Shown piece after piece: positions 1 through 7,636 of a DNA stretch of 64,000 bases. Position numbers and translations under genes: made by a program. Source of the DNA: Pseudoduganella flava (lineage in GTDB: Bacteria > Pseudomonadota > Gammaproteobacteria > Burkholderiales > Burkholderiaceae_D); the NCBI RefSeq assembly GCF_007830495.1, contig NZ_VLKW01000009.1:124001-188000 (forward strand). Reading direction: 5' to 3'. Position 1 is the stretch's first letter, and every line of letters starts with the position of its first letter. The notes below the pieces were generated by a model. It had not been told where the DNA came from, searched no databases, and saw nothing but the letters and a program-made list of their open reading frames with translations.

Positions 1-848
1 TCGTGACGCTGGTCGCGTCGGCGATGCTGCTTGTCGCGAACCACGACTTCGTCAACCACGGCGCGAACGCACGGCTGAACGATGGCGGCCGCTACGCGTT
101 GGAAGCGATCGCGCAGGCGTTGCGGCAGGCCGCATGGGCCGACCTGGAAGGCACGCTGCCGGCGGCGGATGGGGACGCGGGCGTCCAGGGCCTGGATGCG
201 CGTACGTTGCCGCGCATGGCTGCCGGCACCACCGGGGCGCAGCCGCTGCCCGGCGGCAGCGACGTGCTGGCCGTGCATTTCACGGGGGCGGGAACCGTGG
301 CCGGCTACGGCTCCGTGATCGATTGCGCGGGCTTCGCCGTCGGCACCGCAGAACCCGGCTGGAGCATCTTCTACGTGGGCACGGCGGACGATGGCGAGAC
401 GGAGCTGCGCTGCAAGTACCGCTCCCAGTCCGGCAACTGGAATGCGGATGCGATCGTGCGTGGCGTGGACAGTTTCCAGGTCCTGTACGGCCTCGATACC
501 AGCGATCCGCCGGACGGCATTCCCGATCGCTACCTGAACGCCACCGCTATCGCGGCGCTCGATGGTGCCCTCGTGCCCAGCGGCGCAACGGCGGCCGAAC
601 GGGCGCAGGACCTGCGCCGGCGCACGCACTGGAAGCGCGTCGCGGCGGTGCGCGTCGCGCTGCTGCTGCATGGCGAGGCGGGCTCGCGCACCGGCACGCT
701 GCCGGAGCGCTACGACCTGTTCGGCGGCACCGGTCCGCCGGACGATGCCGGCACCGTGATCGACGAAGCCTTGCTCGCACAGCCATTGCGGCTGCGCGCA
801 CGGCGGCTGTTCGAGCAGACGGTGTTGCTGCGGAACCGGGATGGCTGA
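1..848 (+). CDS. pilW: Type IV pilus minor pilin PilW (5' end missing)
   Basis: The reading frame is open from the window edge and ends at a TGA at 846-848. About 281 residues are visible. The prepilin leader and methylation motif must lie upstream, because the first visible residues already belong to the end of the hydrophobic helix (LVASAMLLVA). The rest resembles the PilW family: a minor pilin body with a helix followed by a beta-rich globular part and two cysteines. PilW is thought to sit with PilV, PilX and PilE in the pilus tip or priming complex in the inner membrane. The gene overlaps the next one (pilX) and heads the pilW-pilX-pilY1-pilE-fimT run, which supports the call. The GTG at position 3 is internal, not a real start. 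Confidence 0.8.
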   Translation, partial: VTLVASAMLLVANHDFVNHGANARLNDGGRYALEAIAQALRQAAWADLEGTLPAADGDAGVQGLDARTLPRMAAGTTGAQPLPGGSDVLAVHFTGAGTVAGYGSVIDCAGFAVGTAEPGWSIFYVGTADDGETELRCKYRSQSGNWNADAIVRGVDSFQVLYGLDTSDPPDGIPDRYLNATAIAALDGALVPSGATAAERAQDLRRRTHWKRVAAVRVALLLHGEAGSRTGTLPERYDLFGGTGPPDDAGTVIDEALLAQPLRLRARRLFEQTVLLRNRDG

Positions 849-1452
849 CATGGAAGCAAGGGCGATGTGCGCAGGCGCGCCGTGCTGGAGGCCCCGGCGG
901 CAGCGGGGCGTGACGTTGATCGTCAGCCTGTTGATGCTGGTGGCCGTGCTGCTGCTGGGCGCCGCGTCGGCGGGCATGGCGCTGATGGGCGAAAAGGCGG
1001 CGCGCGCCGAGCGCGATCGGCAGGTGGCATTGCAAGCTGCGGAGGATGCGTTGATGGATGCGGAACACGATATCGATGGCGCCGTCGCCGAACGGGCCAC
1101 GGCACTGGAAGCGCCAGGCGGGTTTGCGCCGGGATGCGGCACCGGGCCCGCGCTCGGCCTGTGCGCGCAGCAGGCGGCCGGCGACCTGCCACCGTGGCAG
1201 ACGGTCGACCTGGCGGCGGGCGACGCGGCCGTGCCGCTGGGCCGCTTCACCGGCGCGACGATGGAAACCGGCGAAGGCGTGCTGCCTTTGCGGCGGCCGC
1301 GGTACGTGATCGAACGGCTGCCGTACCACCGGCCCGGCGAAGAGGTGGGCGCCGCGCCGCGCTTCTTCTACCGCGTCACGGCGATTGGTTTCGGCAGCCG
1401 CGACGAGACGCAGGTCGTGCTGCAGGCGGCCTATCGCCGCCCGGACGAGTGA
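841..1452 (+). CDS. pilX: Type IV pilus minor pilin PilX
   Basis: A 203-residue protein with a basic N-terminus followed by RQRGVTLIVSLLMLVAVLLLG, a class III prepilin cleavage region (cut after the Gly) with a single hydrophobic helix at about residues 22-45. The usual Glu at position 5 of the mature pilin is absent, which is common in PilX and other minor pilins. The family works in pilus assembly and tip priming at the inner membrane. The start at 841 overlaps the pilW stop by 8 bases. A second ATG three codons later (850) is equally possible. It sits between pilW and pilY1 as in other pilus operons. Confidence 0.82.
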   Translation: MADMEARAMCAGAPCWRPRRQRGVTLIVSLLMLVAVLLLGAASAGMALMGEKAARAERDRQVALQAAEDALMDAEHDIDGAVAERATALEAPGGFAPGCGTGPALGLCAQQAAGDLPPWQTVDLAAGDAAVPLGRFTGATMETGEGVLPLRRPRYVIERLPYHRPGEEVGAAPRFFYRVTAIGFGSRDETQVVLQAAYRRPDE

Positions 1453-1459
1453 GGTGCGG

Positions 1460-3829
1460 ATGGGCAGCACGAGCAATCAACCCGTTCCCGGCCGAGCAAG
1501 GCCGTGGCGCCCCGGCATGGGCGCGCCGTGGCGGCGGCAGCGCTGCGCTGCGGTGCAGGCTGCGGCATCGGCATCGGCATCGGCAGCGACGCCGGCTGCG
1601 AAACCGGCTGCGGCAACGTCTGCACCACGATCAGCGGGGCAATCCGCGAGGCAGTCCGCGACCCGGTCCGCGGCGCTTTCCGCAGTACGAACGTTGGCGC
1701 TTCCACTGGCGCTGGCCTGCATCGTGCCGGCACACGCCGCACCGCCCGCGGTGACGCTCGATGACGGCGTCCCGGCACTGGCCTGCGGCACCCGGCCGCA
1801 GCTGCTGCACGGCCCCGCGCTCGCGGTGTCCGCGCAACAGCTGGCGCCCGTGCCGGCGGGCGAGTGGGGCCAGGCCGGGCCGGATGCCGCCGTGTTCCGC
1901 ACGACGTTCGACCTGGCCACCGCCAGCGGCACGTTGACCCGCGCGGCCGTGGTGCGCGACGCCGACGGTGCCGTCCGGCTGCTGGACCCGTCGTGGGACG
2001 CGGCCGCACTGCTCGCCGCGACCGACCCGGCCCAGCGGCACATCTACACTTCCGGCCCCGCCGGCACGGTGCCGTTCACGTGGAGCGCATTGCCGGACAG
2101 CTTGCGGGCGTTGCTCGACACCCGGCCGCCGCCCGGCAGCGGGCGCGACGGCCTGGGCGAGGCGCGCGTGGCCTGGCTGCGCGGCGACCGCACGCTGGAA
2201 GGCACCACGTTCCGGCGCCGCGCGAGCGTGCTGGGCGATGCGGTGCATGGCACACCCGTGTACGTCGGCGCGGCGGCTGGCCGTTACGCCGACAGCGCCT
2301 ACGCCGCCTTCGCGCGCCGTGCCCGCAGCCGCGTGCAGGCCGTGTACCTGGGCGCGAACGATGGCATGCTGCATGCGTTCGACGCGGCAGCGGGGCGCGA
2401 GCTGTTCGCCTACGTGCCGGCGCTGCTGGCCGGCGCGTTGGGCGAGCTGACGGCGCCGGCCTATGTACACCGCGCCTACGTCGACGGGCCGCTGGCGGCG
2501 GGGGAGGCGGTGATCGGCGGGCAATGGCGCAGCGTACTCGTCGGCAGCACGGGCGGCGGCGCTCAGGGCGTGTTCGCGCTGGACGTGACGGACCCTGCCG
2601 ACTTCACCGCCGGCCTCGGGGCACTGTGGGAATTCACGGACCGCGACGATGCCGCGCTCGGCAACGTGATGCAGGCGGCGCAGGTCGCCCGGCTGCCGGC
2701 GCGCAGCGCGGACGGGCGCCCCGCCTACCGCTACTTTGCCGTCGTCGGGAATGGCCTCGACAGCGGTGTGGCCGATGGCGCGGCCGATGACGTGGCAGGT
2801 GCGGGCCATGGCGCGCTGTTCCTGCTCGCGCTGGACAAGCCGCCGGCGCAGCCGTGGCGCCGCGATACGAACTACTACCGCATCGATACCCCGCCGGGCG
2901 ACGCGGCGCTACCGGATGGCCTGGGTGCCGCGGCCATCGTCACCGACGACAACGACGTGCTGCGGCACGCCTATGCCGGCGACATGCAGGGCAATCTGTG
3001 GCGCTTCGATTTCACCGTGAGCGCGCCGTGGCGGCAGCGCACCGGCTGGCAGCCGCTGTTCGTCGCGCGCGACGCGGCCGGCAACCGGCAACCGATCGCG
3101 CAGCAGCCGAAACTCGTCTACGCGGAAGGCGGCGGTTACCTGGTCCTGTTCGGCACGGGCAGCCTGTACGGCCGGGGCGAGCGCGATCCGGCCGGTTTCC
3201 GGCCCCAGTCGTTCTACGCCATCTACGACGATCCGGCGGCACCCGCGCGCCCGGCGCCATTGCGGCGTGCCGACCTCGTCGAGCGCCGCGCGGATGGCAC
3301 CGACGACGCCACGAGCTTCGTGGTGGCAGGAAGGAGGGCGACGATCGGCAGCGGCGACCGCCCGCAGGGCTGGTACCTCGACTTCAGCAGCGGGGCCGCT
3401 TCGGGCGAACGCAGCATCGCCAGCGCCGTGCTGGTCGGCGGCAAACTGCTGTTCTCGACCGTCGTGCCGGGCCGTGCGCCGTGTGCGGACAGCGCGAGCC
3501 GGCAGTACGTGCTCGATGCGCTGGCCGGCCTGCCCACGGGCGGCGACGGGCTGCCGCTGACACAGGGCGGCACCGGCGTGTTGCTACCGGATTTCGTCGA
3601 CGGCCAGGCGCTGCTCTTGCCGGGGCCGCGCAACCGGAGCGTGCGCCAGCCGGACGGCCGCGTGACCGTCCACGACACGACGGCGGTGGTGCGCTTCGGT
3701 GCCGTCGCCGGCGCGGCGCTGCCGGCAGGGGCCAGCGCTGCCACGTGGCCCGCCGGGCGGCTGTCGTGGCGCGAAGTGGCCAACTGGCGCCAGCTGCACC
3801 GCTTTGCCGTGCAAGGGAGGGCGCGATGA
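1460..3829 (+). CDS. pilY1: PilY1-like pilus tip adhesin, short form
   Basis: A 789-residue protein matching the C-terminal beta-propeller half of PilY1, including the hallmark VYLGANDGMLHAFDAAAG near residue 300. PilY1 proteins sit at the pilus tip and control extension, adhesion and surface sensing. Typical members are 1000-1200 residues with an N-terminal von Willebrand A domain. That domain is missing here. The N-terminus is odd: about 75 residues of Ala/Ser/Arg-rich low-complexity sequence precede a signal-like segment (LALPLALACIVPAHA, about residues 79-93). Either the real start lies further in (no ATG or GTG is placed for it; a TTG is at 1694) or the leader is unusual. The ATG at 1460 was chosen as the first after the pilX stop. 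It overlaps pilE by 4 bases (ATGA). Confidence 0.82.
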   Translation: MGSTSNQPVPGRARPWRPGMGAPWRRQRCAAVQAAASASASAATPAAKPAAATSAPRSAGQSARQSATRSAALSAVRTLALPLALACIVPAHAAPPAVTLDDGVPALACGTRPQLLHGPALAVSAQQLAPVPAGEWGQAGPDAAVFRTTFDLATASGTLTRAAVVRDADGAVRLLDPSWDAAALLAATDPAQRHIYTSGPAGTVPFTWSALPDSLRALLDTRPPPGSGRDGLGEARVAWLRGDRTLEGTTFRRRASVLGDAVHGTPVYVGAAAGRYADSAYAAFARRARSRVQAVYLGANDGMLHAFDAAAGRELFAYVPALLAGALGELTAPAYVHRAYVDGPLAAGEAVIGGQWRSVLVGSTGGGAQGVFALDVTDPADFTAGLGALWEFTDRDDAALGNVMQAAQVARLPARSADGRPAYRYFAVVGNGLDSGVADGAADDVAGAGHGALFLLALDKPPAQPWRRDTNYYRIDTPPGDAALPDGLGAAAIVTDDNDVLRHAYAGDMQGNLWRFDFTVSAPWRQRTGWQPLFVARDAAGNRQPIAQQPKLVYAEGGGYLVLFGTGSLYGRGERDPAGFRPQSFYAIYDDPAAPARPAPLRRADLVERRADGTDDATSFVVAGRRATIGSGDRPQGWYLDFSSGAASGERSIASAVLVGGKLLFSTVVPGRAPCADSASRQYVLDALAGLPTGGDGLPLTQGGTGVLLPDFVDGQALLLPGPRNRSVRQPDGRVTVHDTTAVVRFGAVAGAALPAGASAATWPAGRLSWREVANWRQLHRFAVQGRAR

Positions 3830-4293
3830 GCGGCCGCCCCGGCGCAAGGCGCGACAAGGGATTCACGCTGATCGAAGCGATGATGGCCGTTGCCATTGCG
3901 GGCGTGCTGGCGGCCGTCGCGTATCCCGCGTTCCAGATGCACGTGATCCGCACCAAGCGTACCGAGGCCCAGGCGGCGCTGCAGGCGCTGATGCAGCAGC
4001 AGGAGCGCTACTTCACGCAGCACAACCGTTATATCGCGTTCGACGCGGATGCGGCCGATCCGGATGCGCGCCTGTTTCGCTGGTACTCCGGCACCAGCGC
4101 GCCCGCCAGCGCCTACGAGATCCGCGCCGCGGCCTGCGACGGCGCCGACATCGCCGACTGCGTCCAGCTCATCGCCATGCCCGGCACGGCCCGGGTGGAC
4201 GTTCGCTTCAGGGACCCCGCATGCGACACCTTGATACTGACCAGCACTGGCCAGCGCCTGGCCGCCGGCCCGGCCGCGCGCTGCTGGCGCTGA
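3826..4293 (+). CDS. pilE: Type IV pilin PilE-like minor pilin
   Basis: A 155-residue prepilin. A short basic leader ends in KG, followed by FTLIEAMMAVAIAGVLAAVA, with Glu at position 5 of the mature protein as needed for pilus assembly and N-methylation. The globular part has the conserved pattern YFTQHNRYI and a C-terminal cysteine pair (PACDTL and ARCWR) that forms the D-region disulfide loop in this family. The start overlaps the pilY1 stop (ATGA), so translation is probably coupled. Processing would be by the PilD peptidase at the inner membrane. It is last but one in the minor pilin operon. Confidence 0.88.
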   Translation: MSGRPGARRDKGFTLIEAMMAVAIAGVLAAVAYPAFQMHVIRTKRTEAQAALQALMQQQERYFTQHNRYIAFDADAADPDARLFRWYSGTSAPASAYEIRAAACDGADIADCVQLIAMPGTARVDVRFRDPACDTLILTSTGQRLAAGPAARCWR

Positions 4294-4826
4294 ATGCGTT
4301 CACGCTCGTCGAGCTGCTGGTCGTGATGACCATCGGGGCGATCCTGCTGGCCGCCGCGGTGCCGGATTTCCGCGCCACGCTCGAGCGCTTCACGGTGCGC
4401 GCCGCGGCGGCGGATCTGCTGGCGGCCCTGCACCTGGCCCGCTCGCAAGCGATCGAACTGGGCGAAACGATCGTCGTCGCGCCCGCCGATGCGGCCGGCG
4501 CCAGCTGGCAGGATGGCTGGACGGTATTCGCCGACGCCGATGGCGACGGCCGCCCCGGGCCGGGCGAGCGCGTGCTGTTCCGGCATGGGCCGCTGGCCGA
4601 CGGCCTGCGCGTCCGGCCGCGGCTGACGCTCGCTGCGCCGCCGTGGTATGTCGCCTATAATAGTGCGGGCCGCAGCTGCCGGGCCGGCAACAACCTGGCC
4701 GCCAACTGGGGCACGCTGACGCTGCAACTCGGCAGTACGCAGCGCAACATCACGATCAATATGCTGGGCCGCGCGCGCCTGTGCGATCCGGCCCGGGACT
4801 CCGCCTGCGAGGCGGTCGGCGAATAG
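4221..4826 (+). CDS. fimT: GspH/FimT-type pseudopilin
   Basis: A 201-residue prepilin-like protein with FTLVELLVVMTIGAILLAAAVPDF, the N-terminal helix of type IV pilins, then a GspH-like body with DADGDGRPGPGERVL and a C-terminal cysteine pair. Two points are unusual. The residue before the cleavage site is Ala (LNA/FTLVE) instead of Gly, which prepilin peptidase tolerates less well. Also, the only ATG in frame upstream (4221) overlaps pilE by 73 bases and gives a long 26-residue leader. There is no GTG or TTG closer. It is followed only 3 bases later by ribD, so pilin and riboflavin genes may share a transcript. Confidence 0.8.
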   Translation: MRHLDTDQHWPAPGRRPGRALLALNAFTLVELLVVMTIGAILLAAAVPDFRATLERFTVRAAAADLLAALHLARSQAIELGETIVVAPADAAGASWQDGWTVFADADGDGRPGPGERVLFRHGPLADGLRVRPRLTLAAPPWYVAYNSAGRSCRAGNNLAANWGTLTLQLGSTQRNITINMLGRARLCDPARDSACEAVGE

Positions 4827-4829
4827 GAT

Positions 4830-5924
4830 ATGGAAATCAGGAACGACCTGGACGGCATGCGTCTGGCATTGCAGTGGGCCGAAAAAGGGCTGTACACGAC
4901 GTCGCCCAACCCGCACATCGGCTGCGTGATCGTCAGGGACGGCATCGTCATCGGCGCCGGCGTCACGCAGCCGGCCGGTCAGGATCATGCCGAAATCCAG
5001 GCTTTGAAGGATGCCGAGCGGCGCGGCATCGACGTGCGTGGCGCAACGGCCTACGTGACGCTGGAGCCGTGCAGCCATTACGGCCGCACGCCGCCGTGCT
5101 GTGACGCGCTGGTGCGCGCCGGCCTGGGCCGCGTGGTCGCGGCGATGGAAGACCCGAACCCCCTCGTCGCCGGCAAGGGCCTGGCGCGGCTGGCGCAAGC
5201 GGGCATCGAAGTGTCGTCGGGCCTGCTGGCCGCCGAGGCGTATGAACTGAACATCGGCTTCTTCTCCCGCATGACCCGGCAATTGCCGTGGGTGCGGCTG
5301 AAAACGGCCGCGAGCCTGGACGGCATGACGGCGCTGCACAATGGCCGGAGCCAGTGGATCACGGGCGAACAGGCGCGTGCCGACGGCCATGCGTGGCGGG
5401 CCCGCGCCTGCGCGATCCTGACCGGCATCGGCACCGTGAAGGCCGACGATCCGCAGCTGAACGTGCGCGCCGTCGAGACGCCGCGCCAGCCGCGCCGGAT
5501 CGTCGTCGACAGCCGGCTCGACATCGACCCCAACGCGCGCGTGCTGCAGGGCGGCGGCACGTGGATCGTCGCGGCAGTGCGCGACCACGACAAGGAAGCG
5601 CGGCTGCGCGACACGGGCGCCGAGATCCTCACGCTGCCCAATGCCCAAGGCAAGGTCGACTTGCCGGAGCTGATGCGCGAACTGGGGCGGCGCCAGGTCA
5701 ACGAGCTGCACGTCGAGGCGGGCACGAAGCTGAACGGCTCGCTGGTGCGCGAGCGCTGCGTCGACGAATTGCTGGTGTACCTGGCCCCGATGCTGCTCGG
5801 CGACGCGCAAGGCATGTTCGCCTTGCCGGCGCTGACGGAGCTGGCCGGCCGCCATGCATTGAAATTCCACCAGGTCGGCATGCTGGGGGACGACCTGCGC
5901 ATCCTGGCCCGCTTCCATCATTAA
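4830..5924 (+). CDS. ribD: Bifunctional riboflavin deaminase/reductase RibD
   Basis: A 364-residue enzyme for the second and third steps of riboflavin synthesis: deamination of diaminohydroxyphosphoribosylaminopyrimidine, then NADPH reduction of the ribose. The deaminase domain (about residues 1-145) shows the zinc and proton-shuttle residues H53, E55, C81 and C90 in QDHAEIQAL and EPCSHYGRTPPC. The reductase domain (about 146-364) begins at PWVRLKTAASLDGMTAL and ends in a typical LARFHH tail. The length is normal. An AGGA lies just before the ATG. ribE follows 25 bases later, so the two form a cytoplasmic riboflavin unit separate from ribBA-ribH at 16 kb. Confidence 0.96.
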   Translation: MEIRNDLDGMRLALQWAEKGLYTTSPNPHIGCVIVRDGIVIGAGVTQPAGQDHAEIQALKDAERRGIDVRGATAYVTLEPCSHYGRTPPCCDALVRAGLGRVVAAMEDPNPLVAGKGLARLAQAGIEVSSGLLAAEAYELNIGFFSRMTRQLPWVRLKTAASLDGMTALHNGRSQWITGEQARADGHAWRARACAILTGIGTVKADDPQLNVRAVETPRQPRRIVVDSRLDIDPNARVLQGGGTWIVAAVRDHDKEARLRDTGAEILTLPNAQGKVDLPELMRELGRRQVNELHVEAGTKLNGSLVRERCVDELLVYLAPMLLGDAQGMFALPALTELAGRHALKFHQVGMLGDDLRILARFHH

Positions 5925-5949
5925 CCCATACGAAACGAGAACCACACCC

Positions 5950-6582
5950 ATGTTTACCGGAATCGTCGCCGCTGTCGGCAAAATCCAATCCGTGACCCCG
6001 CTGCCGGGTGGCCATGACGCAGGCGTGCGCCTCGTCGTGACCTCGGGCGGCCTGCCGATGGCCGATGTGGCGCTGGGCGATTCGATCGCCCTGAACGGCG
6101 CGTGCATGACGGTCGTCGAGAAAACGGCGGACAGCTTCGCCGTCGATGTCTCGCGCGAAAGCCTCAACTGCACGGCCGGGCTGGACGCCATCGGCGAAGT
6201 GAACCTGGAAAAGGCGCTGACCTTGAACGAACGGCTTGGCGGCCACCTCGTGTCCGGCCACGTCGACGGCCTGGGTACCGTGCGCAAGTTCGAGCCGGTG
6301 GGCGAGTCGTACGAGCTGGTCGTCGAGGCACCGCAGGCGCTGGGCAAGTACCTGGCGTTCAAGGGCTCGATCGTCGTCAACGGCGTGTCGCTGACCGTCA
6401 ACCGCGTCGAGGATACGCTTGACGGCTGCCGCTTCTCGATCAACCTGATCCCGCACACGATCCAGGTCACCACCTTGAAGCACCTGAAGGTGGGCGGCAA
6501 GGTCAACCTGGAAGTGGACCTGATCGCCCGCTACGTCGAGCGCATGCTGTCGGCCGGCCAGGCCCCGCAGCAGCGCGGCTGA
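5950..6582 (+). CDS. ribE: Riboflavin synthase alpha chain
   Basis: A 210-residue protein that begins with the family signature MFTGIVAAVGKI and carries two lumazine-binding repeats (about residues 1-97 and 98-200). The second repeat starts at LGGHLVSGHVDG. It dismutates two 6,7-dimethyl-8-ribityllumazine molecules to riboflavin. Length and start are standard. It lies 25 bases after ribD and 8 bases before a gene for an exported protein. Some genomes name this gene ribC or ribE. Confidence 0.96.
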   Translation: MFTGIVAAVGKIQSVTPLPGGHDAGVRLVVTSGGLPMADVALGDSIALNGACMTVVEKTADSFAVDVSRESLNCTAGLDAIGEVNLEKALTLNERLGGHLVSGHVDGLGTVRKFEPVGESYELVVEAPQALGKYLAFKGSIVVNGVSLTVNRVEDTLDGCRFSINLIPHTIQVTTLKHLKVGGKVNLEVDLIARYVERMLSAGQAPQQRG

Positions 6583-6590
6583 ATGGGCCG

Positions 6591-7529
6591 ATGAAGATGC
6601 GCGGCAAGGCATTGCTGCTGGCGGGCCTGCTGCTGTGCGGGGCCGCGCACGGCAACGTGCTGCCGCTCGTCTTCGAACCCGCCGGCCCGCAGAAGATGCC
6701 GGGCCGCGAAGTGTGCAGGGACAATCCGGCGCTCGCGTCGGGCAACGACACGGCGGCGATGACCGCGCTGCTGGCCGGCCCGGAATACGCTTCCGTGCGG
6801 CCGCTGTTTTCCGCCGCGCAGCCGCAGGTGATGTGGTGGATCCGCAAGGCCGCATCGATGGACCTGCAGGCGCTGCTGACGGCCTTCCACGAAGCGAACC
6901 ACATGCTGGACTTCGCGCTGTCGGCCTGCCACGGCAACCGCGCCGTGTTCCACTTCCGCGGCCAGGTGCACGTGACCGACTACGTGCGCGGGCAGGCGCC
7001 CGGGTTTGCGCTCGCGGCGCGCGAGATCCCGGCCGAATTCAAGGCCCAGCCGAACGGCCGCTACGCCGTCTATTTCGGCAACCCGAACGTGTACCGGGGC
7101 GACTTCTTCCCGCTGATCGACGAACTGAACGCGCACGTCGCCGGCGCCGAGTTCGAAGTGGCGATCGCCGATACGCCTGTCTATCGCGAGATGGCCAGCC
7201 GCGCCAACTCCATCGACGGTAACATCAGCGGCATGGCCGACTTCATGCTCTACACGGTGGCGTACCTGAAAGCGCTGCGCACCAGCGACCCGGATGCGTG
7301 GCAGCGGCTGGTCGCGCGCAAGCAGATGATGGCGCACGTGCAGCGTCTGTGGACGGCCGCCGAGGCGGTGCTGGCGAAAGCCGCGCCGCTGGCGCCCGAG
7401 CATGGCGGCTTGTACCGCTACCCCAGCGCAGCATTGAACGCGGCGTACGCGCCCGCCATGCTGGCCGAACTGGAAGCGGCCGGCATCCACCACGGCGGCC
7501 GCGCGCCGCAGCCGAAACCCCGCCAATAG
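6591..7529 (+). CDS. Exported protein with HEXXH motif, unknown function
   Basis: A 312-residue protein not assigned to a named family. It has a signal peptide (KALLLAGLLLCGAAHG, cut before about residue 23), so it should be periplasmic or secreted. At about residue 100 the segment FHEANHMLDFAL contains HEANH, the HEXXH pattern of zinc metallopeptidases, and DELNAHVAGAEFE downstream offers glutamates that could act as a third ligand. An aromatic-rich core (YAVYFGNPNVYRGDFFPLI) follows. It starts 8 bases after ribE and may be read through from it. Peptidase activity is inferred from one motif only; the HEXXH could be coincidental. Confidence 0.75.
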   Translation: MKMRGKALLLAGLLLCGAAHGNVLPLVFEPAGPQKMPGREVCRDNPALASGNDTAAMTALLAGPEYASVRPLFSAAQPQVMWWIRKAASMDLQALLTAFHEANHMLDFALSACHGNRAVFHFRGQVHVTDYVRGQAPGFALAAREIPAEFKAQPNGRYAVYFGNPNVYRGDFFPLIDELNAHVAGAEFEVAIADTPVYREMASRANSIDGNISGMADFMLYTVAYLKALRTSDPDAWQRLVARKQMMAHVQRLWTAAEAVLAKAAPLAPEHGGLYRYPSAALNAAYAPAMLAELEAAGIHHGGRAPQPKPRQ

Positions 7530-7580
7530 AGACGAGCCGCTCAGTCTGCTCTCTCCGCCGAACCCGTCATTGTTCAGCAC

Positions 7581-7624
7581 GTGTCACTGGTGCCTGGCAG
7601 CCGGACCACTGGTCCGGCAGACAC
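7581..7624. repeat. Palindromic intergenic element
   Basis: Between two convergent genes lies CCGGACCA-C-TGGTCCGG (7601-7617), a perfect 8-base-arm hairpin, enclosed by gtgtc (7581-7585) and gacac (7620-7624). The element also contains tggtgcctggca, close to the arms of the inverted repeat at 18297-18371. It looks like a member of the same dispersed palindrome group and may double as a bidirectional terminator, though no T-run follows. Confidence 0.5.
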
Positions 7625-7636
7625 GGACTCGGCAAT

